Shown one piece after another: positions 41,446-50,000 of a DNA stretch of 50,000 nt. Position numbers and translations under genes: made by a program. The notes under the pieces were generated by a model. It did not search any database. It had not been told where the DNA came from and saw only the letters and a list, made by a program, of their open reading frames with translations. The stretch's first letter is position 1, and each line of letters opens with the position of its first letter. The stretch comes from Prorocentrum cordatum (taxonomy: Eukaryota > Sar > Dinophyceae > Prorocentrales > Prorocentraceae). Location of the stretch: positions 15,001 through 65,000 of the forward strand of contig CAUYUJ010022551.1 of NCBI GenBank assembly GCA_963575745.1. Reading direction: 5' to 3'.

Positions 41446-41699
41446 TTGAACTTTTGAAGCATTCGAAGCTTCAGGATCATACATGGTGAGGAAGTCTCAT
41501 GCCGAACGCTCGACCCGCCTTACAGACGTGACTCGGGGTTCGACAAGGAGGAGTTATCTACTCAATATGGATTGAGGAAGTGATAGTGAGAGCGGCAGAG
41601 ATGAGGAAGAGGGTGGGCAGGGAGGGGAGGGTGGGAGGTTGATGGAGGTGAATGTGGCGGTGGAGGACGATGGAGTAACAGGTGGCAGGATTCGGCGGG
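41446..41699. other. Short spacer
   Basis: Becomes purine-rich toward the GAG tract. Nothing else recognised. Confidence 0.4.
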
Positions 41700-41850
41700 G
41701 CAGGCGAGAAGGAAGATGACGAGGAGGACGAGGAATAGGAGAAGGACGAGGACGAGGAGGGGAGGGCGAAGAGGGGGAGGGGGACAAGGAGGAGGAGGGG
41801 GAGGAGGAAGGGGAGGAGGAGGAGGAGGAGGAGGAAGAAGAAGACGAATC
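41700..41850. repeat. (GAG)n, left flank of AT-rich island 2
   Basis: GAG/GAC/GGG purine triplets that switch abruptly to AATACTAAT-type sequence at about 41850. Confidence 0.9.
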
Positions 41851-42548
41851 ATAAGAAGACTACTAAGAATAGGAACCACAGTAATAATATGAAGAAGACG
41901 AATCCTAATACGACGCTTCATACTAATACTACTAATACCGAGAACCCGACCATTAATAATACTACCAATACTTTTAATACGATTAATAAGAATAATATGA
42001 ATAATCTAAACCAGACTAATGAACATACTAATGATAATACTAAGACGCATCATAATAACAAGAATAATAATACGTAGAAGGGAACTACGAAACATAATAA
42101 GCGCATTACGATTACCGATAATACAATTAAGACGAAAACGGTTAATAGTAAGAATAATATTCATACTACGAATACGCGTAATCAGGTTGTTAATACACAG
42201 AAGAATAATACTACAGAAGACACCGCAGGCGAAGTTGAAGAAGAATAATAATAAGGACAACCATAACAACACTAGTGATAATAATAATGCGAATGATCAT
42301 ACTAATATTACGAATAAATTAATATAATAATACTACTAATCATACTAATAAGACTCATCATACTACTAGTAATACTAATGATGATAATGATAATTATATT
42401 GAACTAATAGTATTAATAATAATAACAATATTACTAATATTAATGATAATAATAATACTAGTAATAATACTATTAATAATATTAATAGTAATAATAATAG
42501 TACTAAGCATAATAATCGTAATGCTACTAATAATAATATTCATACTAA
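41851..42548. repeat. AT-rich decayed-triplet island 2
   Basis: Over long stretches, especially 42405-42548, every third base is T and triplets are mostly AAT, ACT, ATT, AGT, GAT or CAT. This is what an (AAT)n array becomes after substitutions at the first two positions. Flanked by GAG on both sides, as is island 1. Confidence 0.8.
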
Positions 42549-42760
42549 TAAAAAGAGGAGGAGGACGAGGGATGAGGAGGGATGCGGAGGAGTAGCAGCA
42601 GGAGGAGGAGGAGGAGAAGGAGGAGGTGGAGAAGGAGGATGGTCCGAGGAGGGAGGAGGAGGGAGGGAGGGAGGGAGGAGGGAAGGAGGAGGGTCAGGGA
42701 GCGAGGGAGGATGATCAGGGCGCAGAGGAGGTCGAGGGGCGGAGGAGTTCTTGGAGGGAG
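42549..42760. repeat. (GAG)n, right flank of AT-rich island 2
   Basis: GAGGAGGAC and GGGAGGGAGGGAGG runs. Confidence 0.9.
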
Positions 42761-44180
42761 GGACGGAGCACCGTCCGAGTACAGGCGCGCCCGGCGCGCC
42801 AGGATCCTCCCCGACCCGCGGCAGGGTGGGGGGGGTTGCTGGTGTGCGGGGGGGGTGGCAGGGCTCGCTTCGATTCCTCCGATCCGATGCGATTTCGATG
42901 GCCTCCGATTCCGATTCCGATTCGGCCTCGGATCCCGTTTTGGACCCCGACTCGTTCATGGGGGCATGCTATACTGCCGATGTCCGACGATTCGACTGCT
43001 CCCGAGTCGGCTGCCGACTGCCGCCGATCCTAGTCATTTCGATCGCCGATCCGACTCATCGATTCGATTCTGTGCTCTCCTGGGGGGGCAGGCGTCCTGG
43101 ACGAGCTGCACAGCAGGATCCGGCAGAGGCGCCCGCCCAGCGGGGGGGGGATGCGGGGCTACGCTGGCCTGGTGATCAGGGCCAGGGGTCGGCGTCACCC
43201 CAACATACTTATACTATGTGTGCGCCGCCCCCCCCACAGGGGCGGCGCGCGCACATAGAACTCTCATAATATATGCGTCGTGGCGGGCGCTTTCTGGCCA
43301 CACCGTACGGGAAACGATCTACTACAAGACGGGTGTACTACATGGTCGGGTCGGACGCGCGCCTCCAAGGTGGACATAATACAGTACTAGTGTGTCTTTG
43401 CGCGTCCCAAGTGGGGGGGGGGCGGGCGCAGTTTCGAGGGTCGAGGTTTTCCGGGCGTTTTCGTCGGTCCTCGGCGGTTCTCCAGCCTCGGCGGGGCTCT
43501 CAGCAGCTGCGCCTCACCTTGGGCGCTCCGGAAGGTGCCAGGATGTTCGTCCCGAGCGGCCGCCAGGGGCCAGGGTCCTGACTCGAAAGCCACCGGGGCA
43601 TGGGCACCGGTGGGGGTGCATCGCTCTCCAATCGCCCACTCGTCTCCAGTACGGGCCAGATAGAGCCCACCCCGCCCAGGAAAGTGCGGATTTGCCATCG
43701 GAGGCCCACTTCCGATGCATCGGCGATGCATCGCCGACTCCAGGTCGATGTTTCCCCTCCCTGAGCAGGCCCCCTCCTATCGTTGCCTCTCAGGGGGGCG
43801 GAGTCAGTCGTTTCGGGAAGGGCCCCCGAGGGCTTGACGGTTCTTCTCCACTAGATTTGCTGGGATCAGGCCAGGTATGTCGAGGCACGTCTTGCGCAAA
43901 TCGATGTCAATCCAGATAAATCGCGGTCAGTTCCAGATATGCCCAGATAAGTTTTGAGAAGGTCGTGGACGTTCCAGCGCGAGTCGAGGGACAGCAGTTG
44001 TGCCCTTGAACAAAAAGGGGATCCGACATCTGCTGCGCGCAGCCAGTCCCGGCCCGGCCGCCTCGCGGCTTTACCTCGATATATGATCCTGGCACCTGGT
44101 CCGGCGGCCACCCCCCCCCAAGATGGATGGGTCCCAGGACTCGGCGGGCCCCCACCCCATCCCCCTCCAGATGGGATGGG
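42761..44180. other. GC-rich spacer, no gene recognised
   Basis: Contains GATTCC hexamers (42905-42935), a strong hairpin (listed separately) and a duplicated AAGGTGCGGATT-like word shared with 22206 (AAAGTGCGGATT at 43681). No convincing frame. Confidence 0.4.
43214..43258. other. Strong hairpin, about 18-bp stem
   Basis: CTATGTGTGCGCCGCCCC pairs with GGGGCGGCGCGCGCACATAG (two extra bases in the right arm) across a CCCCACA loop. Not next to any recognised gene. Confidence 0.8.
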
Positions 44181-44198
44181 GGGGGACGACGTCGCCGC

Positions 44199-44229
<31 letters not shown>

Positions 44230-44238
44230 GCCGCCGTA

Positions 44239-44269
<31 letters not shown>

Positions 44270-44325
44270 TGTAGTCGTCGTCGTCGTCGCCGCCGTCGTC
44301 GTCGCCGTCGTGGTCCCTCCCTCTC
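44181..44325. repeat. (GTC/GCC)n microsatellite
   Basis: GACGTCGCCGCCGTCGTCG-like run to about 44315. Confidence 0.9.
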
Positions 44326-44679
44326 CCCCCTCCCTTCTCTCCCCTCGCCCCCAGTTCACACACCCACACTCCACCACCACCCAACACTCACAGGCCACAG
44401 GCCACACCACACCCACAGGGGGGGCGGGAGGGGGCAGCAGGCCCATCGGGGGGGGGGCCAATACCATCAGCATGGTCGGGGGGCGGGGGGCACCTGGGAC
44501 CTGGGTCATGTATGCGCTGGTCGTTGTGGGGCAGCCCGGACGGAGCCCTCGGTGAATGCCTTCAGTGTTTTTCCCAACCATTTTGTGGTGTTGGGTCCTC
44601 GTTTTAAACAGACAGCGCCCCGCGTTCCCCTCCCGCCTCCTCCCTTGCCTCTGCCCTCCGCATGCCAATTTCGGCACGC
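44326..44679. other. Spacer before the 90-bp satellite
   Basis: CACACCCACA-rich part near 44350-44420 and several G-runs of 7-9. No gene. Confidence 0.4.
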
Positions 44680-47610
44680 CCATCACATGTTTCGTGGCCC
44701 CATAGGGAGCCCTTCTGAAGGCCGAAATGGCTGCGCTCGCCACCACCGCGCCCAAATCAGCACACCTCTCACACGTTTCGTGGCCACATAGGGAGCTCCA
44801 CCGAAGGCCGCAGTGGCTGTGCTAGCATGGCACCACCGCGCCCATTTCTGTCACATTCCTCACATGTTTCATGGTCCATAGGGAACTCCACCGAGGGCCC
44901 CAGTGGCTGCGCTCGCATGGGACCACCGCGCCCATTTCGGCACACCTCTCACACGCTTCGTGGCCCCGTAGGGAGCTCCACCGATGGCCCCACTGGCTGC
45001 AATCGCATGGGACCACCGCGCCCATTTCGGCACACCCCTCACACGTTTCGTGGCACCATCGGAGGGAGCTCCACCGAAGGCCATAGGGGCCTCGCTCGCA
45101 TGGTACCACCGCGCCGATTTCAGCACACCCCTCACACGTTTCGTGGCACCATAGGAGGGAGCTCCACCGAAGGCCATAAGGGTTGCGCTCGCCTGGCAGC
45201 ACCGCGCTCATTCAGCACACCCCTCACACGTTTCGTGATCCCATAGGGAGCTCCACCGAAGGCTACAGTGGCTGCGCTCACATGGCACCACCGCACCCGT
45301 CGCGACACACCCCTCACTCGTTTCGTGGCCCCGTAGGGAACTCCACCGATGGCCCCAGTGGCTGCGCTCGCATGGCGCCACCGCGCCTCGTGCGGCACAC
45401 CCCTCACACGTTTCGTGGCCCCTTCACCGAGTCCACCGACGGCCCCATTGGCTGCGCTCGCATGGCACCGCCGCGTCCATTCTGGCACTCCCCTCGCATA
45501 TTTCGTGGCTCCGTAGGGATCTCCACTGAGGGCCCCACTGGCTGCGGTTGCATGGCACCAACGTGTCCATGCTGGCACATCCCTCACACGTTTCCTGGCC
45601 GCATAGGGAGCCCCACCGAGGGACCCAGTGACTGCGCTCGCATGGCACCATCGCACCAGTTTCGGCGCACCCCACTCGTTTCGTGGCCCCATGGGGAGCT
45701 CCGCCGAGGGCCCCAGTGGCTGCAATCGCCCATTTCGGCACACCTCTCACACGTTTCGTGGCCCCGTAGGGAGCTCCACCGATGGCCCCAGCGGCAGCGC
45801 CCGCATGGCGCCACCGCACCCGTTGCGGCACACCCCTCACACGTTTCGTGGCATTATCGGAGGGAGCTCCACCGAAGGCCATAGGGGCTGGGCTCTCATG
45901 GCACCACCGCGCCCATGTCGGCACACTCCTCACACGTTTCGTGGCACCATAGGAGAGAGCTCCACCGAAGGCCATAAGGGTTGCGCTCGCCTGGCAGCAC
46001 CGCGCTCATTCAGCACACCCCTCACACGTTTCGTGATCCCATAGGGAGCTTCACCGAAGGCCTCAGTGGCTGCGCTCGCATGGCACCACCGCACCGTTGC
46101 GACACACCCCTCACTCGTTTCGTGGCCCCGTAGGGAACTCCACCGATGGCCCCAGCGGCAGCGCCCGCATGGCGCCACCGCGCGCGTTTCGGCACACCTC
46201 CTCTCACACGTTTCGTGGCCACAGGGAGCTCCACCGAGGGCCCCACTGGCTGCGCTCGCACGGCACCACCGCACCCGTTCTGGCACACCCCTCACACGTT
46301 TCGTGGCCCCATGTGCTCCACCGATGGCCCCAGTGGCAGCGCTCGCATGGCACCACCGCACCCAAATCAGCACCTCTCACACGCTTCGTGGCACCATAGG
46401 AGAGAGCTCCATCGAAGGCCATAGAGGCTGCGCTGGCATGGCACTACCGCGCCCATGTCAGCACACCACTCACATGTTTCGTGATCCCATGGGGAGCTCC
46501 ACCGAAGGCCGCAGTGGCTGCGCTCGCATGGTACCGCCGCACCCGTTCTGGCACACCCCTCACACGTTTCGTGATCCCATAGGGCACTCCACCGAACGTC
46601 TCAGTGGCTGCGCTCGCATGGCACCACCGCGCCTCGTTCGGCATACCCCTCATACTTTTCGTGGCCCCTTCACCGAGGACCCCAGTGACTGAGCTCGCAT
46701 GGCGCCACCGCGCGCACTTCGGCACACTCCACCGACGGCCCCATTGGCTGCGCTCGCATGGCACCGCCGCGTCCATTCTGGCACACCCTCGCATATTTCT
46801 TGGCCCCGCAGGGAGCTCCACCGAGGGCCCCACTGGCTGCGCTCGCATGGCACCACCGTGCCCATGCTGGCACATCCTTCACACGTTTCCTGGCCACCTA
46901 GGGAGCCCCATCGAGGGACCTAGTGGCTGCGCGCTCGCATGGCACCACCGCACCAGTTTCGGCGCACGCCCCACTCGTTTCGTGGCCCCATGGGGAGCTC
47001 CACCGAGGGCCCCAGTGGCAGCGCCCGCATGGGACCACCGCACCCATTTAGGCACACCCCTTACACGTTTCGTGGCCCCGTAGGGAGCTCCACCAAGGGC
47101 CCCAGTGGCTGCGCCCGCATGGCGCCACGCCCTCACAGGTTCTCACCGAAGGCATCGCCCGCATGACACCACTGCTCCCAATTCGGCACACCTCACACGT
47201 TTCGCGGCTCATTTAGGAGCTCCACCGAGGGCCCCAGTGGCAGCGCCCGCATGGGACCACCGCACCCATTTAGGCACACCCCTTACACGTTTCGTGGCCC
47301 CGTAGGGAGCTCCACCAAGGGCCCCAGTGGCTGCGCCCGCATGGCGCCACGCCCTCACAGGTTCTCACCGAAGGCATCGCCCGCATGACACCACTGCTCC
47401 CAATTCGGCACACCTCACACGTTTCGCGGCTCATTTAGGAGCTCCACCGAGGGCCCCAGTGGCAGCGCCCGCATGGGACCACCGCACCCATTCTGGCACA
47501 CACCTCACACGTTTCGTGGCCCAATGGGGAGCTCCACCGAGTGCCCCAGGGCAGCGCTCGCCTGGCACCACCGCGCCCACATGTCGCGGCCATAGGAGGG
47601 AGCTCCACCG
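44680..47610. repeat. About 90-bp satellite array, about 32 copies with higher-order structure
   Basis: CACACGTTTCGTGGCCCC followed by AGGGAGCTCCACCGA and GCTGCGCTCGCATGGCACCA repeats at spacings of 89-93 bp (for example 44771, 44862, 44951, 45041, 45134, 45226). Thirty-codon units stay open on both strands (about 233 codons plus, 203 minus), but both are open and indels of 1-3 bp shift the frame, so coding is unlikely. The segment 45040-45370 recurs at about 45840-46170 with an 800-bp offset. Confidence 0.95.
46996..47439. repeat. Recent 222-bp duplication inside the satellite
   Basis: 46996-47217 and 47218-47439 appear identical, including a rare variant (GCGCCACGCCCTCACAGG). A third partial copy begins at 47440 and diverges within about 55 bp. 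Confidence 0.9.
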
Positions 47611-47804
47611 AAAGCGGTCCGGACCCACAACGCTGTTTTCACAATTGCATATGTTTGGGTCTTACCCTCTGGCCTATAACGCACGTTATGTTCCCTCCCC
47701 TCCCCCCCCCTCCCCCTATAGCGCAACGCTCTTCCCCGCCCAGTGCGTCCCCAGCACGCACTGCCGCAGAGCGGCCGACACCAGTCTGTCACGGCGGGGG
47801 GCGC

Positions 47805-47854
47805 GGGCGTTACGTCATGTCCCCCCCTGCCCCCCCTCCCCTCACGTAACGCCC
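47805..47854. other. Perfect 11-bp inverted repeat
   Basis: GGGCGTTACGT and ACGTAACGCCC separated by a 28-nt pyrimidine-rich loop. Confidence 0.75.
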
Positions 47855-48467
47855 GATACCGCCGCGAATGCCATAGTGCTCTCACTTGGATGAAGTCGTG
47901 CCACGATGTCCTCCTCACGCTGGTGAGGAACGTGACAACAGCGCGCTTAGCAGTCAGTCATTCGATCGACAGAGCCTCGCCTCGGCCCAACTAGTGCGCC
48001 CTTCTCAAGCGCATCCTGTCTGCACAGGTGCTCACACACCACCTCCTGGAGCTTCTCCCTGAGCGCTGACCTGGGCGACACAACCAAGCTCGCCACTCTG
48101 CCCTCACACGACATGGCGAACGCCTTCTTGACAGCGCCACACTCGATGTCGTTCCGCCTCTCCTTCGGTAGCAAATCATGGGAGCCCTGTATGTCCTCGC
48201 AATTCCGTCATTGGAGTGCATTGGCGTGCGCTAGAGTCTGGTAATAGATGAGAAATCGCAGATTTAGCGTGGATCAGCGTTGATTTAGCGTCGATCAGCG
48301 TCGATGAGCGATGGCCAGCGTCGATTCGCAATAGCTAGCAAGATGGCATGGAGGCTCCCATGAGCTGCCACCGAACTCTCCCGTTCTCTCTCGTTCCACC
48401 CCTAGTTCAGTGCAGCGGTTGGCACCCACTGTCAGTAGCACAAGCTGATTGGCATCTACTGGTTTGT

Positions 48468-48495
48468 CCTTACACCAGCCTGGTCTGGTGTAAGG
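48468..48495. other. Perfect 11-bp hairpin with 6-nt loop
   Basis: CCTTACACCAG, loop CCTGGT, CTGGTGTAAGG. The loop itself repeats part of the stem word (CTGGT). Confidence 0.8.
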
Positions 48496-48868
48496 GAGGC
48501 CCAACCTGCAGGTCGGCGTCTAGTTGGCTTCTCTGGTTTCGGGGGCTGGGTAATGAAGGATGCGGAGGGACTTCGTGGAAGAACGGTCGCAGGCTTCAGT
48601 TCAGCTGTGTTGTGCCAAGAGTTGGCAGACTCTGTTAGTCATGGGCCCTCTCTCACCTTGGGATAGGGTTCGGTAGAGATGCGTTGGCATCGGCAACGAT
48701 TGAGGCAATCGCCCGAAGGTCGGTTCTTTGCGCTCTCCATTTCTGAAAGTTTTTCTTTGGGGGGGGGATCTCCTTGTGGCCCTTGGCCTGCGGTCAATTT
48801 CTTGATGGACGTTACGGTGACCTTTTTTTTCCAGTGTACTGCGTGGCGCGAAGCACGAAGTTAGGTGA

Positions 48869-48928
48869 CCCGCGTTAGCGCGGGCGAAGCACGATTTTAG
48901 GCGACACACGTTGTCGCGCAGCGCGACA
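48869..48928. other. Two adjacent short hairpins
   Basis: CCCGCG-TTAG-CGCGGG (48869-48884) and TGTCGCGC-A-GCGCGACA (48912-48928), within two imperfect repeats of GCGAAGCACGA[AT]TTTAGG. Confidence 0.65.
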
Positions 48929-49194
48929 CTCGAATTCAGCTGACCCACATTACCCTCGAACTGGCGACGTCTTTGAACACTGTACCTGTACCTTCGACGT
49001 GCTTTTTTTGTTGTTGGTTGTGGCGTGCGCCCCCAAGCTTTCGGCACCTTTCTCAGGACTGTCTTTTCGTCTCCGGCAGCTCCTCGACGGTGCTGGGCCC
49101 CGAGCCAGGCCCCCGGGGGCCAAGACTGAGGCAGGGACCGGACGTCTCGAGTTTTTTCTTGACGAGGGGCGTCTGGGTCTTGGGCCCCAGGGGG

Positions 49195-49275
49195 AGTAGG
49201 AGGAGGAGGAGGAGGAGGAGGAGGAGGAGGAAGAGGAGGAGGAGGAGGAGGAGGAGGAGGAGGAGGAGGAGGAGG
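49195..49275. repeat. (GAG)n microsatellite
   Basis: GGAGGAGGAG with one GAA interruption. Confidence 0.95.
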
Positions 49276-49738
49276 AGTCCCTCCCCGCTCGAGCGTGTCA
49301 GTGCTTCGCTCTGGCAGTGACCTCGCCGGGAAGCCAGCCGTGGCGACGAGGAAGGGAGCGCCCAGGAGGCCCCCCAAAGAGGGCCTGGCCAGTTGGACCC
49401 ATGGCGGGGTCGATGCACGTCGTGTGGCATGCGCTCGTGCAGCGCGCATCGTGTACACATCCTAACTCGTTCCCTGCGTTTTCGACAGTACGTTTGGTTG
49501 TGGCGTCTAGTTCTGGCGCTCTCTCGTCCCAGACGGGAGAACTGGTGGTGGTGGTCGTCGTCGTCGTCGCCGAATTTCCAGGTCGCGTGCTCCCGTCGCC
49601 GCGCGTCGAGAGAGAGAGAGAGAGGCGACTCGAGCGGCGGCTCGAGAAGTCGAAGAACCACGTGGCCGTTGGGCGGAAGGGCCGGAACAAGAAGGCCCAC
49701 GGGAGGGCAGGACTGGTTTGGAGGGTCGATCGGGTTGG
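49276..49738. other. Spacer, no gene recognised
   Basis: Includes a short GTC run (49555-49570) and (GA)7 at 49610-49624. No element ends or frames of note. Confidence 0.4.
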
Positions 49739-49962
49739 CCCAAAAGGGGGTCCAGCGACAAGGGGGTGGTGCAATAGATACGGGGGGGTTGCAATACATT
49801 TGGGGCGTGCAATACATTCGGGGGCGCAAATGTATTGCTGGATTTTCGCGTGCAATACATCAGTTGCAATACAATGCAATACAATTCTCCGGCGCAATAC
49901 ATTTGCAATCCAATTGCCCGAAATCTATTGCACCACCCCTTGCAGCTGGACCCCCTTTTGGG
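49739..49962. mobile_element. 224-bp MITE-like element with about 46-bp terminal inverted repeats
   Basis: The left end CCCAAAAGGGGGTCCAGC, then ACAAGGGGGTGGTGCAATAG; the right end, reverse-complemented, reads CCCAAAAGGGGGTCCAGC, then TGCAAGGGGTGGTGCAATAG. About 41 of 46 positions pair. The interior is made of some nine GCAATACAT words in both orientations, so it may fold into one long hairpin. No coding capacity. Target-site duplication is not obvious. Confidence 0.75.
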
Positions 49963-50000
49963 TCACCCAAGTGCGAAGCGGGTACGGAAAGAATGCTGTC

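Larger units (their letters stand above)
47611..49194. other. Spacer without recognised gene; several hairpins
   Basis: Hairpins listed separately at 47805, 48468 and 48869. 48245-48310 repeats GCGTCGATCAGC/GCGTTGATTTA words. No frame is convincing. Confidence 0.4.

Overview
The window is nuclear DNA of a dinoflagellate. The best evidence is a full-length dinoflagellate spliced-leader sequence at 26267-26288. Supporting evidence is reverse-transcriptase and endonuclease-like families of the type abundant in dinoflagellate genomes, a GC-rich background, very sparse genes and extreme repeat content. The genus cannot be fixed from sequence alone; a GC-rich species such as Prorocentrum is a guess. 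No rRNA, tRNA, bacterial operon or CRISPR array was seen.

Layout. 1-540 is a decayed reverse-transcriptase (RT) fragment. 583-5040 holds short tandem repeats and large triplet microsatellites. 5237-5372 is an AT-rich element with terminal inverted repeats (TIRs). 6261-13580 carries three relatives plus one fragment of a composite element: a conserved left end, an array of 73-bp repeats, a (GAG)n tract and a conserved right end. Between the second and third copies lies the only fairly intact gene, an endonuclease/exonuclease/phosphatase (EEP)-fold protein at 9087-11533 with one probable intron region. It is peppered with a 23-bp hairpin-forming motif that also recurs in its 3' flank. 13580-20100 is a succession of minisatellites (GGCCTCTTGG-type, GCATTGCTTG-type and a 102-bp array). 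20100-23150 holds more AT-rich TIR elements, cruciform-prone DNA and a 96-bp poly-T.

23556-25760 is a frameshifted non-LTR retrotransposon reading RT then RNase H. About 500 bp downstream the spliced leader starts what looks like a retrocopied mRNA: a membrane-anchored, Cys-rich-module metallophosphoesterase (to 28953) with several frameshifts and lost catalytic residues. 29995-35860 is a roughly 1.1-1.4 kb tandem array, each boundary marked by (GTT)n plus a small palindrome. 35880-42760 is almost all triplet DNA, including two AT-rich decayed-triplet islands each sandwiched between (GAG)n tracts. 44680-47610 is a roughly 90-bp satellite with higher-order duplications. 49739-49962 is a small MITE-like element with about 46-bp TIRs.

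There is no pathway-level cooperation among genes here. The common theme is retroposition and repeat turnover: an RT source, an mRNA retrocopy, several non-autonomous TIR elements and rapidly expanding satellites. Nearly all long open frames are by-products of stop-poor repeats and are not called as genes. Frameshift and intron boundaries were judged by eye from reading-frame continuity and motif matches, without alignments.
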